64,000 nt of DNA from Albula goreensis (GCA_022829145.1 CM040752.1:28675586-28739585); one strand, 5' to 3'; counted from the stretch's first letter, positions 16,549-31,312 are shown. Notes: a model not told the origin generated them from the sequence alone. A program made the numbers and translations.

Positions 16549-19500
16549 ATGAGCAACAACGGGGCAGCAAAGGGGCCCTCGCCACCGGGTGACACCGAGC
16601 CCCCCGCCGCAACCCCGAGGAGGGGGAGGGGGCGGCCGCACAAGCCACAGCAGGTAAGGGCTGGAGTCCCGCATAAACAGCCCCACTGCAGAAAGAGCTA
16701 CATTAACTACGTCAGCGCCCTCCGCTTTGGCCCATTCTGGGCTATAGGAAACTTTCTCAGGCCAAGATGTAAACAGATTTCTTGCCAGGTCAACCTTAGC
16801 GTGTTCGGATCCAGTCTTGATGCAGTGCTGGATACTCTGCAGGTTGTAGGTAAGTTGTGAGCTTAGTTGAGCCGAATGTCTTGTTTTCATCATATGCTCT
16901 CATGTTCTTAAATAAGCTCAAATAACAAGTGACAAGGATGGAAAATATTTATTGTTGTCCATGGACTTCTTCAGTGATTCAAAATATGCGTTTCAAGTAG
17001 GTCCCTAAAGAAATAGCTAGAATAGCTAAAATTGCAGTCAGTTTTTCCCAGTTTGCTATTTCAATGGCAGTGATTCTGGGCTGCATAATTTACAGGGGAA
17101 CAGTGGGTTACACCCCACCATGTTCAAAATTGTGATCTAATAGTGTTCAGTGATCTCTGTGATGGAGAGTACCCAGTGCTGGCGTAAAACGTTTGTCCGT
17201 GTCTGGCCATAGAAAATATTGTAAGGCCAAGCTGTAAACACACACTGAGCAAGCCCAAACAGCACGCAACCAGGATGGAAAACATTGTGTTTTTCATGGG
17301 TGTACTTAGTGATTTTAAATATGCGTTTGAAATATTTTTCTTATTTTGGAAGTTTTTGTCAGTCCTGTTTCTACCACACACACACACACACACAGACATA
17401 GACACACACCCGCACACTCACACACACTCATACATGCACTTGTGTGTACCTGAATTCATACAAAAACGTCCTCCTTGTTCAGAAACAGTGTCTTAAAAAT
17501 GGTGTTTCTTATCTACCTTCCTTCCAGGAGCCCACTGGCCCCCCAGCCCCAAAAAGACCAAGGGGTCGGCCCCGAGGAAGTAAGAACAAGGGCCCTCGTG
17601 CAGCAACTAAGGTGAGTCGCCCACAGTACTGCGGAAATTCTGGAAATGGAAATTCTGCCTCTTAGTATTGTATATTGATAATTAACTCCTCTGTCACATA
17701 TGTGAATGCAAAACAGTTATTCACTCATTATTTGTATGTATGTATGCAAATAGAATTTAAAATACGGTGCAAGCTCATGGAGCGTGTGTGTGTGTGTGTG
17801 TGTATGTGTATTACACTGAGCTAATGGCCCAGTCCCCTCTCACCTTTACTTCCTCCAAATCACTCACTCACTCGTTACCTCTGCATCACTCTCACTAATT
17901 TCTCCCTCACACTCATTCACTTAATGACATTCACTCACTCACTACCACACTGTCTCTCTCACTGTCTGCTACATCCCCATTAGTCACTTAATTACTCTCC
18001 CACTTTTTCACTCACTCACACTAATTCACTTACTCACTCACTCACTCACTCACTCACGATACACTTACTCATTACTCATACTCATACATATTCTCTCTGT
18101 ACTTCTTTCTTGCTTCATTTCTTCCCCTTGCTACCTCACTTTCACCCTCTTTTCACTCACTCATTCTCTGTATTTTTTTTTCACCCTCTGTCTCACTCCA
18201 TCACCCTCCCACGTTTTCTCAATCATTCATTCACTCACCTTCTTTCTTTCTTACAGAAAGCAGAGCCAGTAGGGGAGAAGAGGCCTCGGGGGAGACCAAG
18301 AAAGTGGGTGAGTACATGAACGACTGTGAATACACACACACACACACACTCACACACACACAGGCCCCTCACCCAGTGGAGCCTGACCCACCCACAGGAG
18401 AGGAGAGAACAGGAAGCAGGTTGTCTGCCCGCCCTCAGTGAGCGATGGCAGCCCAAGGCCCACCTCAGCCACCTTCAGTCCGCTGGCTGCGCAGCGTGCG
18501 GGCAGACAGGCAGGCCACAGGCACAGCAGGAGGAGTGTGGGAAAATGGACGGATTCCATTGTTTTTGTGGGGGCTGGGGGTTTGGGGGCCTCATCACCGC
18601 ACTGACAGGTTCACATGAGCGCGCTCTCTCTCTGACCACCCCATAGATTTGAGTGAAGGGGGTCAGCACTTTTTCCTCTGCTCCCCCCCCCCCCCACACT
18701 CCCCACCTTCCCTCTCACCATGTGCTTTGAATTTGTCCAGCGCAGGTTGTGGGACATCACTCACAGCCCAGTGAGGGAGGTGGGTCAGAATGGTTGGAGG
18801 GACATCGGGAAGTTATTAGAGCCCATGAAGGCAATTTCCTCCCACAATCCTTTGCTGGCAATGTCCAGCTCTATGTCCCTGGGCCAAAAATCACATTTTT
18901 TCACCTTCAAAAAGTGGTCTGTGTTTTTGTTTTGTCCCCCACCCTGACATGTGCACACACACATACACACACCCACACACACACACAAAACACACCCCAG
19001 ATTCACATGCACATACATACCAACACACACTCAGTCAGTCTACTGTGGACTGCCCTTCTCTGTGGTTGTGTCCACAAGCCTGTATTTTTCTCAGTCCCTG
19101 TGACCATCTCAGGTTGAAACTTTTTCAGGTGTTTATTTGAACTTTTTGTGTTTGGGAAAAAGTCTTAACAGTTTTTCTCGATCACTTACACACTATTCCT
19201 GGGCCTATTAACTAAAGATCCCAAACCCAAACTATAATGCCATTTCCCAAAACTTAAACACTATTCCGCTGTTTTCACACAAGATTCAGATTTGTTTAAC
19301 TTTTTGTGAAAAACTCTACACACAAATCCATTCATTTATCCCTGGCTGCACCATGTGCTCATTTAGAAAGCGCTGGCATTCAATATCATTAATGCAGGTC
19401 ATCATAACTCAAACCCAATTTACATACAATCCCCCAGCTGGAAACACTATGAGTCAAAACTGTTCACACACTGCTCAGAACCTCAGGATGGACAGATAAA

Positions 19501-22500
19501 AGGGCTGTGGGTGAGTTCACATGAGAGGTGGAGGAGGAAGAAGAGGAAGGGCAAGGACAAGGGGACAGATAGTTTCTGATGGGATCTTTGCAGCTCTAGA
19601 TGACCATGTCTTCTGTTCATGGGATGTCAATGAGGGAAGCTGGGCAAGGAGCCCAAGCTGAGGCGAATCTGAGCCACTTCAGGGTAGCCTCGATAATCCG
19701 GACCTTCAGTGGACTGCAAGAACATGCATGTTGACTACAGACCACAGGGAGCCAGCACAGCCAGAGCTGCTGCTCTACGTTGTCCTCTGGGACAATGTCA
19801 GTTTCCACCAGGCTGCTCCGGTTTGTGACTGTTTCAGTGACAACCCAAGTATCAGCAACACCTGTCTCTCTGCATTTTCTCCCTTCCTTTTTTTGGCATG
19901 GTGGTAGTAGGTCTGTAACCGAGACCCATACATCCATGTTCACCTCCTCCAGGCAATGGTGGAGGCTTGTTTAGATATTATGGTTGAGGCTTGCCAGGGA
20001 TGGATAAGGGTTTTTTTCCGCTGCTGCCTGGCTAAGGATAACATTGCCTGTGATGTTGATGAGAATTTCTGACCAGAGACACTTTATGTACTTTATGTAA
20101 CAGTTTTTTTCATTAGCTTATATTTATTTGTAGATGTGGAAATTATTTTACTGTATTCTATGTTCTTTATTGGTTGCATACTTTCACAATACATCTGCTT
20201 TTTTCAGTTTACATTACATTACAGGCATTTTGTGGATGCTCTTATCCAGAGCAACATACAACTCAAAAGTTTAGTGTAGTACAGTACCTTGAGGGATTAA
20301 AAACCTTGAAAATATATACATATTTTGCTTCTTTATATTGTCTACATCATGTGAAAACTCACACTTATTTCTGAGGAAAAACCACAAGTACCATTATTCA
20401 TTGCAGTAAAAGGTTTTTACAGAAGTGTCTTGAATTGATCTCACTGGTGTTTAATGGCTATTTTGTAGTGTATGTGTATTTGATGGCTATGATGTGAGGT
20501 CAAAGTTTGGTTTAGATGTAAGATTACATGGTTTTGAGTGGGGAGTTTGGTTTTGACATGGAAGTTTGAAGTTTGTGGAGATGAGTGTGTATTTTTGCAT
20601 TTGTGTTCAGAGTTTTGGGAAATGGAGCATAATTTCAAGAAATGTATCTTAGCGATCAAGAAGAACTGTAATAAGGAGATGATGTTATTTTCAATGAGAA
20701 GCTCCTGAAGCAATAAGGTAATTAAATACATTTTCGCAGGCCGATACATCTTAATATAATCGCACAAAATTAAATGTTTTTTCATATGTTGTGTAATTAA
20801 ACCACTGTGACAGTGATCTTAAGTGCAGAAATTGATATGTGTAGTCTTAGCACCACATATACTCTCTCCGTGGCAATGAGGTTATAAAATGAAAACTTTT
20901 AAAACTTTGTGAGATTAATCAGGTGAAAGGCCATGTGCTGAAAAGTCTCTGCCCATGTTTTCCCATGGGCTGCTTTTCTCTTCTTCCCCCACGTCCCTCC
21001 TTTCCCGATTGCCCTCTGTGCTCCCGGGCTGCCGTACACGGCTCCCGCCGCCGCTGCCGCCACTACTGCTGCTCCTGGCTCTCAAGGCGGGAATGTGTTG
21101 CAGCGTGCTGCAGGGGATTGTGGGTAATGGCCTGGACTGGCCACACTGAGCAGCGGGGAGGAGGAAATGTGTTTGATTACAGGAGGAAGCGCGTCTGCTG
21201 GGGCCCACATTCCAAAGATACCACACACAATAGAAAGACAGAGAGGGGGGAGAGAGCGAGGAGAGGAGGAGGAGGAGAGAGAGAGGGAGAGAGAGAGAGG
21301 GGCAGGCAGAGAAAGGGGAAGGGCAAGTAGTCGGCATTCACAAATCAGCCCAGAGAGTGGGGGAGGGCCGAGGAGCCAGGCGCGATTTCCAGGAGCTCAA
21401 AGCCATTGGGTGTGTAAAGGAGGGGAGTGTGCCTACTGTAGACAGGGGTAGTGCTAAAAAGGTCAATGTTTGTTTGGATGAAATGCATGTCTTTGCTTTA
21501 GATACAATGCCCCCACGTAAAAAAATGTATATATATATATACTGTGATATGGAAAATGTCTTTACTACAATGCCAGGATTAGAACACGTACTCTCTACAA
21601 AGTGATGGCTTGAATAAATGTGCAGTTCTGCATTTAAACTTGAAAATGAAAATGTAACAGTCAACATAGTAGCGATTTTAAATGTCACAGATGAAACAGA
21701 AACAGCCACAGAGTGAGTGTGGAGGAGAGTTAAAAGCAGCATGTATTCTTGGGACTGGTGGGTTCAGGGGAACCCCTGCCTGATCAGCGTGGTGACATCA
21801 GTGCTTGGGCGTGCAAGCCTCCGGGCCTGTGTGCTGGCCACCCAGGCAGGGGCAGGGCCGGAGCGGCACCGCGAGAGCCGGGCCCTTCTCCCTCTCCCCG
21901 CGCGAGAGTGCCACTGGCTCCCAGCCAGCAGCCCTGCTTCGGCTCCTCTCTGCTCTGAAATGTCTGCCAGATGGAATTCAACTCCCGACAGCCACCCCAC
22001 CCCCCCAACCCCCCCACCCACTCCACTACCACCCCCACCCCTTCCTCCTCCTCTCTCCTCTACTCCCCTCTCTTTTTCTCTCCTCTGCAATACTCCCCCT
22101 CTCTTCTCATCCAGCCTGATTGTTTCCCTCTCCTCTTTTCACCCCTAATTGTGTCCTTACCTCTTTTCTCACCTCCTCTCCTTCTGCCTTTTTTTCCCCC
22201 ACAAACCATCTCCTCTCTGGCCCCTTCCTCTTCCTTTGGCTCCAATCTCCTTGTTCTCTCTCCTCTCTTCTTCTCTACTGTCTTGTTTCCTTTCTTCCCT
22301 TCCCCCCTTTCCTTTCTCCTCCTTTCTTATCTACTCCATTGCTCTTGCTCTGTTTCTCTTTTGCTGTTTTTCTGCAGAGGGTTGAGGCAGCTATTGATTA
22401 GCCTCTGTCAGCGTCATCACTGACAGCAGTGATGATTCAAGCACTCTGGTATTTAAGGAGCTGTAACCATGGACACTCTCCAACTTTCACTAGATCAATT

Positions 22501-25500
22501 ATGTAGTGAAGCAGAGGCCAGCGACACACCAGAGTCTGAGCAAACATTCAGCTACAAGCGCTGCCAAAAGCATGTATCTACATACGACCTAGCACTATCA
22601 ATTAAGGTGCAAGGAAATTGTTACACAGAAGTGAAAAATAGCAAAGAGATTCAGTACTCCGTGCAGACTGAATCTCGTTTCATGTGCTACTGTGCTGAAT
22701 ATATTCCACAATCCTCTTTCTCCCCTGCTCCTGTCCATCCTAATGGTGTGAAATGCGGCAGGACGGCTCTTTTTCTATGCTCCCTCTGGCTCTTTGGGGA
22801 CAGAGCGTGTCACCGCGTGCCACTTGGCTGCTGTGCTGTTTTCAGAGGCTTGTCTTGCTTTTTATGAATGGACAGCCTCTCTCTGACTCATTTCTTCAGA
22901 AGCAGCAGTCAATTGCCAGTCAACTGTGTCCACATCCCCCCCCACCGACCCCCCCCCCCCCACCCCAAGGCTCCTCCCACTCCCCGCAGCCTGTCCGCCC
23001 CTCCAGCCCAAGCAGCTGTCTGTCACAGAAGGATGAGCCTGTGGGGTTGTTTACAGTCTCATAAACAGGCCCGCTGTCTGCAGGCGTACCGGCCATGGGC
23101 TCTGAGGGAGATCCCTCAGCCAAGTTCGGGACAGTCCGCATCTCCCGGCGCACAGAAGCCCGAGGAAGGAGTCAGGGCCGTCAGGGCCCATGCTCTCAAT
23201 GCACCTCAGAGAGGAAGGGCTGCTCTGAGATCAGTCTTGCCTTTTACCTCATAAACGATAAGGTTTGAATCTGGATGTGGGAGTAAAGATTACTTTCATC
23301 TCATTGCACTTTGACCTTGATCTCTTTGCACTCGTCTTTGCATCGTAAGCCACTATGAATATGAGTGTCTTCTAAATGCCAGTACTGTAATGCACTGTAA
23401 TGTGAATTCAAGTGTCTCAGAGTAGGAGTGCTGCTCTAGGATCAGTTTTGCCTTTTAGGGCACAATGGGTAAGGTTTGTATATGGACGGGAAAGCTGATC
23501 CAAGATCAGCTCCCCTGCTCTGATACGCCTTATGAATATAAGATCAGCAGTCTCTGGATTACGAGCCTATGAGGCATCTGAAAGGCTGAGCTACCCATCT
23601 CATTTCTAGTGACTGGGGAGAATTTTACAACTCTGTGGGATGCGGGTCAAAGAAGTGACCGTTGCAGTCAGTCTCAGTCACAGAAGCTTAAAGTCAGGGA
23701 GAACCCCTAGGCCTGTATCCCACAATGCATTTCACTCAGCATTACAGCCAGCAAGGGCTGGATTTAGGAGTGCTTGCTCCTGGTCACTGCCTCTGCAGAG
23801 TCTTGGGTATCTAGACTATGGATAATATATTCATCTGAAAGTGACTTACTTGTCGTACTGAAGGAAAATTTAATTTTTCCACTTGTCAGTGCACACAATC
23901 CATTCACCATTTTTTGCCCAAATCAAGATGAATTACCTGGAGGTGTGTTGTATATGTTGTTTTTTTTGTTCCTTTCGCTTCCAATTAATTTGACTTGTTT
24001 AACCGATTAATTGAATACCTGTCTGGGTGTCACAGTATTGTCTTTAGATCCTGGAAGTAAAGAAATGTGATTTTGTGTTTAAGTTGTGCTTCTCTAAACT
24101 TTTAAAAGTTGAAAGAATAAGATATATGTAAGGACATTTCATAGCATGTCATTATCAGATTAAATGGTGTAAAGATACCTTTGGAAAGTAACATTTTTCT
24201 TTTCTTTCTTTCTTTACAGCCCCAGAAAGTGGTTCAAGAGGAAGGAGGGCAGGTAAGAGAACCTGTTCTTCTGTTTGATTTGAACGCAGCTGTGAAATAT
24301 TGTGCCACTTGGACCTCCTGCTCTCCATGTTGAATATTCAGTCCCCTTCTCTTTCCTTAGAAGTGTCATTGTTTGGGTAGCGTGGGGTGCTGACCACAGC
24401 TGGTTACAGCCAGAAAGCAGCGCTGCTTACCTGCATCGTCATTGGTGTGGTTGTCAGGTGTGTTGGGTTACGATGTCAGGTTGCTGCGTGTGCGCCATTT
24501 TTCTCATCAGGTCTAGACGCTCTAGAGGCAGTTTCTGTAAGTTCATCTCGTGTTACGTCTGAGAAGCTGCATGTACAGAAGTCAAAATGGTGGGGCGGTG
24601 CAGGCCGTATGACAAGTGGTAAAAGTGGTATAAACCACAGAAAACATACGCAAGCAACCATTGCATGAATAATCTGGGATTCCCATTTGTTTATTGTTTA
24701 TCAGTGCCAGGCCTCCTGTTAAAAATAATAATACTTCGCCAATGTCATAGACAGGTATGTGTCTTAGTCAGTCATCTGAAGGCAGCTTGCCTTTTTTATA
24801 TGCGACATCCAGGATACAGGGAGAAATGAGTAGGCAAGGTTTGAGTCCACCGCCCACCAGGTTTCTCCAGGCCTAGAGGGGGGTTCCATGGCAGTGGGGC
24901 AGTAACCAGTGGACGGCTGTTGTTGGACTGGTTGAAGAGTCTGAGAAGGGATTGAGGGTTGGGGTTCCATCACAAAGCTCTTTGCCAGCAAAGTTTCAGT
25001 CAGCAAGAAGATGAAGAACCCAGTTGAAAGTTAGGCAGGTTAATGGGTGAAAGCGCCTTTGTTCTTTGAATAAGCATCAGGTCAAAGAACAGGGAAGAAT
25101 ACTCTCGAGAACTTTTTTTCTGCCCATGTTCTCAGCCCAGGTGGAAAATTTGATTGCTGGAAGATACAACAGTAACCCTTAAAAACCTTTACCCTTTCTT
25201 GTCTTTACCCAAAATCCCCAAGCATTTTATTTTACCAGTAATTGCACAAATGTTCTCTTCTCTGGCATCAGTGATCAATAGCTAGAGACGGTTAGTAACT
25301 TCTATTTGCTCAGAGGGAGGGCTGGACTGCTGCATTTGTGAGAAACCCAACTGTAGGTTCTGTTAGTCATTTTAACCCTTTCGCTTTGTGTCATATAGAA
25401 ATAAGCTAGCTCAAAAAAAGTAGACCATACCAGACCGTGCTGCACGGCAAGCTTCAGTCGATGTCTGTTCCTGTTTACTGTGGTCTCTCCCGCAAAGCAG

Positions 25501-28500
25501 AACCCATTGCGTTTTAAAACAGCTCCCCCTGCTGGTTACAACAGAAAACTGCCAGTCCAGAGATTCCATTATAACTTGTCTTTAATGTACCACATATTTT
25601 CCTGGAAAGGTGTGCAAACCTTTCTCCCCTGGCATTTATAAAATAGAGCTGAACAGGCAGGATCTGAAGAGCCAGGTAGAGTTTTACATATTTAAATCCT
25701 TGTAGTGACGCTGCTTTTGCACACAAGAGTAAAGCATTTCAAGTCTATGTGTTCACTTGGCTCGTAGAACACTGGAGTAGTGAGTCAGTATGCTTTAATG
25801 CTGTGATAAACTGTACCTGCGTAACTGTTGCATTGATACAATTGTTTTGCAGTGCGTACTGGAAGTTGGTTTATTGCAAAAAATCATTGGATTTCCTGAG
25901 TGGCCTGTCAGGATAATGTTTCTTGCGCCTAGAGGCCCTCCTTGACACCTTATTCTACCTACTTACTGCTTGCATTCACTGAATAACTTAGAAAACAATC
26001 TTCTTTAAAGGGTGACTTGATCTCTTTTCTCATGCATACAACAGTTTTTACTGTCTGTTGCCAGACAGACAATCAAAGTAATGATCTACTTTTCCCCTGA
26101 TAGCACCAAAAAAAACCTAGTTCCATTTTCCTTCGTTAAGAAAAACTATGTTTTTGCTGCCCTAGATCGAGCTCTCCCCTTCCATCACCGCCACTTTCAC
26201 AGAAACTAAAAGAAACCAAAAAAACGACATCTTCAACCGTCGGGCTAGCCGTGTAATCTCTCACTTTCGCTAAAGTTGAAGCCGCAGGTGAGGGGAGGGA
26301 GGGGAAAGAGAAAGAGGGGGATGAGTCAGGATAGAGAGAGGAAACCAGATTCAACCGTCCTCTTCCTCCCTCCTCTCAGTTTCACACACAGATGAGTTTC
26401 CTTGAAAGGTGGGGAGGGAATCCCCTCTCTTCTGGCCCAGACCGGGTAGCCGACTCATTACTGTACACATACTGCATGTGTTCACCAGACGTACTTAGTG
26501 CAGGCCATCGCTCATGCACTGCGTACATTTTATCAAATATATATTTAATAATTAGATTAATTATAGTGGATTGCCGAATAATTGGGATAGCACCTTGCAC
26601 CTAAATATCCACTATGATAATTAATCTAGCATCTCATTTTTACACAGTATGTTACATAAAAGTACTTCCCTCAAATCCGAATCCCACCCAAACAATGCTG
26701 CCCTTAGCCTCACTCCAACCCTCTCCTCCCACACCACAGCGCCCCGTTCACCTACTCCCCCACCCATTCCAAACCCCCCAGAGGAAAAAAGGGGTAGAAC
26801 ACATCCATTTTAAAAATGAGATTAAACAACCCATGGAGATAAAGATAGCATGGGGAGTTCCATTGACTAGGCAGGGCCCTTGGATTACCCCTAGAAGTGC
26901 TGTGTCATCCTTAAAGGTAACGTTTATATATTCTAGTTTCTATATTCTGTAAAAGAACTTGTCATCTCGCACGATTTTCGTGTTATCGAAGTTTCTCTCT
27001 TTCGTTACCTATTCAGCTTATTTTAACCGCAGTAAACGAGATGGAGAACCTTGATGAACGAGTGAACTCAATCGTTTGTCTCTTCAGGCAAACTTATTTA
27101 TTTGCTGTGCAAAAGCTGAACCCTTAAAGACTGTCTCCAGGTGGATATTACTGAAAGCAGAAATATAATTCCAGTTAGTAATGACCTAGCTCCCAGACAA
27201 GCTTTACATTTTGGAGGCATTGTGCTGACTGTACAGTTTGCTGAGCTGTAGGTCTGCATGCAAGAGAACGTTATTTTACTCAAAGCAAAAAAGCTTTCAT
27301 GCACCCTTGTAAATATAAATCAAGGATTAGTCCTCATGAGGGCAGTCAGAGCTGGGAAAAATGGTGATTATCATGTCATTCTCTCACTCATTCCTCTCCT
27401 TCCTCTTTTTTACTCCACATCATTAGTCAGAGAGAGGAACATATTATGTTTTAATCATTCAAGGCATGGAGCATCCCCACTGCTGGCCTGTAGATGGCGC
27501 TGGTCCAAGGCCCACATTCATAAACTATCGCAAGAGTGGGAGTGCTGATCTTGGGTTAGATTTCCTTGTCCATGTCCTCACTTCATGTATTATGAGTGAA
27601 AATGATAAAACTGATCGTAGGTCAGCACTCCTACTCTGAGACTCCTTATGAATTTGGGATCAGTTGTTTTGGGGATTCACCTGGCAGCGTTGTGTTTTCT
27701 GGAGGGTCTGGGCTGGAGCTGGAGTGAGGGCTGGCACAGGTTGGCAGGGCCAGTGCCCGCTCCGCTGAGGGAGGCTGTGATGTGCTCTGGCGGTGTGTTT
27801 CCCTGCACCGTGGCATGGGTGGGGAGGGAGGGGGGTTGGCGGGCACGCAGGGCGTGCTTCCAGCAGGTGATGTGTGATGTGGTGTAGCCCGTTGCGCCGC
27901 TGTTCGTCGTGGCTCTTTGCGTCGGGCTTCTAGGAAAGCGCAGCCTCCGCCTTTGACTCAGGTCACGCTGACATCACTTCCCCTGTATTCCTGACGCTGA
28001 ACCCCAGTGGGTTTGACCACAAATGTCGTCAGCAGTGATGTCAGCCTCACTCCGTCTGTCAGCTTCCTCGATTCGTCGCATTACCAGCCATTTACACCTC
28101 TGTTGCCCTGGCAACCAGCACTGTTTGTAAGCACATCAAATGCCGCAGTCACGCAAAGATGCATTTTCAGTAGAGCACTGCTGCTGTGGGTCTTTTCAAA
28201 TGCGGTAGCCTGTCTGCAAGCGTATCTTTGTCTTATCAGCAACAACAATAAAATAATACTGAAGTCATTATTTATAAAGCAATTTCTTTATTTCGGGCCT
28301 GCAGGCCCTTTGAGATTAAAACATGTATGCAGAGAGTTGGAGAGTAAAAAGTGACAAATTTAAACGATGCCCTTTTGGCCCCTGTATTTTTGACCCCTGT
28401 GTGTCCAGGCAATCTGTGGCCCTGACTGGTCAACTGAGTAAAGAAACCTAAACTGTTTTAACTTGATGGATCAGGAATGGAGAATAATCCTGCAGCTGCA

Positions 28501-30424
28501 GACCTGAGATCTCTTAGGGGTGCATGAGAGAGGGCACACACAGGGCCTACACCATATGGAGCAGCGATGTCACACTCCAGCCCTGCAGGTCCACAGCTTG
28601 TGCTCCACTCTATGTAATTGATTGGTTAAAGAATCCGTACACCATTTGTCCAAAATCTTCACTGGTGGCTGATGGGGCAGCCTGTAGTCTAGTGGCTAAG
28701 GTAAATGACTGGGACCCCTGAGGTTGGTGGCTCAAGCCCCAGTCCAGCCACAGCAAGAGCACCATTGCTGTTGGGCCCTTGAGCAAGGCCCTTAACCCCA
28801 CATTGCTCCCAGGGGGAATTGGCCCTTGGCTAGCCTAATCAACTGTAAGTCACTTTGGATAAAAAAAGCGTCAGCTAAATAATGATAATGGAATGATTGA
28901 AAGTTGTGTAGCCTTCATAAGCTTCATATGGAGGCTCTCTGTAGAATAAGGTGCTTTTCTGATCAGTCAGGTAAAGGGTAAGCATCATTTCCGTTGTCCA
29001 TTGCTGAGCTACATTAAACATATCATGTTGTTTTGTATTATAATGGTGCACAGCAGTGGAAATGCAGGAGTGGGCTCTTGGAAACATTTTCTCACCCTCA
29101 GTAAAGCACGGTCCTTTCTGTGGTGTAACGTTTTTGCACTGGTAAGTGAACCTGACAATTTTTGGTTTCATGTCTTGGGTGGAGCCAAGATTCTTCAGTG
29201 GCTGAAGTGAAATACTGTGAGAGCTGCAGTCGGGGCCGTGTTCTCAGTAAATGGATCCTGTGGTACCTGAATTCAGACTGAAAGGTCTTCTTTCGTGGGA
29301 AATTCCCTGGGTCTTCCCCTGATTCCTGTTTCAGTCTTTTCCCTCTGTGTGGAGGCGTGGCACAGTCATTTCTATAACACTTTGTTGATTCAAATACCAG
29401 AGTAGAAAGTAGGTTTCGAAGCAACAACTTCAGACTTAAAAAACAGAGTTTTACTTTTCTTTTGTTCTTTGTTTGTGCTGTGAAATTCAGTCGTTGGCTT
29501 CATTTCAACTACTCCTATCATGTTTTGGATTAAGGATGTATTCACTGCAATGGCGGGTGGAGAGGCAATCCAGTGAGACCACACTTGTTTATTTATTTAT
29601 TTATTTAGTTATTTATTTGTTTGTTTGTTTGTTGCTTGTAACACATATCATTTATTGCCAAATGCTGTGGATCGGAAATGGTCATGAAAAGTTACCAGCC
29701 CGATTATAGAGATAAACAGATAAAGTGGAATAGTTGACCAGGCTAACTGGAAATCATAGTGACATTCAGTGTCCTAATTTGGTGGTAGACCTCAACCAGC
29801 TGCCAGATGGACTGCTAAATGGAGAGCCTGCGCACTCATACACACATGCACACACAAACGCACACACACACAGACACACACACACTTACAATCAAACACA
29901 CACATATTCTCAACCAAACATGATCTCGTGAACACACGCACACACACACAGACACAAATACACACGCTTACACTCAAACACACACATATTCTCAACCAAA
30001 CATGATCTCTTGAACACACACACACACAAATCACACACACACACACACTTATGCATGCATACACCACACACAACATGCAAATGTCCGTACAAACACACGC
30101 ACACACACAGAGGAGGCAGGTGCAGGTTGTCAGAGGCAAGGGGAGGGGAGGGGGGAGGGGAGGGGAGGGGAGGGGAGAAAGACCCTGCCTCTTATCTGAA
30201 AGGATCTGGAAGGCCAAGGCCACCCCTGCTTTTCCAAAGCCTTTGGGGGAAGGGGGTTTGGGGGTTTGGGGGTTCTGGGGGATAACGGTTTTGTGGTACA
30301 CTTTGTGTTCCCCCAGACTTCCTGCGGTCGGATCTGTCACTTCCCCTGCAGCTAGCCAAGCCCACCTGCCCCCTGTGCACACAAGCCCCCCTCACATTCA
30401 CAACTAAACCCACCGACCCCCCAT

Positions 30425-30506
<82 letters not shown>

Positions 30507-30583
30507 CCTCACATTCACAGCTACCCATTAATGTTACACACACACATACACTCAAAAACACACCAATACACAAACACTCACCA

Positions 30584-30615
<32 letters not shown>

Positions 30616-30751
30616 GCAAACACCCATAAACACACACATATGCGCACAAGCACACACATCCAAACTCCCACTCTCACGCAAAAAACAAACACACTTGCAC
30701 CCTAAAACACACACATACACAAATGCACACATACACACATGCAAACTATCG

Positions 30752-30785
<34 letters not shown>

Positions 30786-31280
30786 ACTCCCTCCCAGCTA
30801 AAGCCACCTGCTTCCCCATTCCCCTTTAGTCCAGAAACAAGTGAGGAAGCTTGACCCCTAGGCTAATTGCAGTCAGTCATGTACAGTGTACACAGTTTCA
30901 GCCTTGATGAACCGTCTCAGGGGGACGTCCTCAACTACACACAGTTCTGATGTCTATCCACAAATGAACAATGGCATTTCAGTTCACATCTGAGTAGAAC
31001 TGGATACAAAGAGGGAATATATATGCTCTCAGAACCTCTCCTCTCTCTCTCTCTCTCTCTTTCTCTCTCCCTCCATCTCTCCTTCTCCCTCTCCCTCTCT
31101 CTCTCTTTCTCTTCTCTCACTCTCAATTTTTGCTCTATGAATCTTTTCCCATCTGTCTTCTTCTCTACTTGTCTCTCCCTCTTATAGTCTCTTTTTCTTG
31201 CTGTCTCTCCCTCTTTCCTGTATCTTGCAGCCCCCCTCCCTCTTTCTTTCCTGCTTTCCCTCTGTCTTTCCAGGAGCCCA

Positions 31281-31312
<32 letters not shown>

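Larger units (their letters stand above)
19168..20669 (+). mobile_element. Degenerate Tc1/mariner-superfamily transposon
   Basis: The left end (ACAGTTTTTCTCGATCACTT from 19168) matches the reverse complement of the right end (ACTGT ending at 20669) at roughly 18 of 25 positions. TA precedes the left end. The right flank is AA, which could be a mutated TA target duplication. Between the ends are plus-strand remnants of a transposase, described separately. The element sits in HMGA2 intron 3 and carries a SINE-tail fragment at about 20205-20262. Confidence 0.7.
18308..24219 (+). other. hmga2: HMGA2 intron 3 (between the AT-hooks and the tail exons)
   Basis: This 5.9-kb intron separates the three AT-hooks from the C-terminal exons. 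In human the equivalent intron is the very large one that is broken in tumour translocations. Here it is shorter than intron 4. It holds CA repeats (18327-18361, 18954-18985), a Tc1/mariner relic (19168-20669), a GA-rich tract (21236-21330), a GC-rich patch (about 21800-21960), a 400-base pyrimidine tract (21985-22375) and MITE-like repeats (about 23205-23546). No nested gene is recognisable. Confidence 0.75.

Noticed and set aside
16549..18307. HMGA1 as the identity of the AT-hook gene
   Set aside because: The KAEPVGEKRPRGRPRKW third hook and the separate PQKVVQEE exon are HMGA2 features. HMGA1 has a different third hook and linker.
29792..30819. Cys/Val-rich frames of up to 196 codons on the minus strand
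   Set aside because: They run through CA-rich simple sequence and part of HMGA2 intron 4. No recognisable domain.
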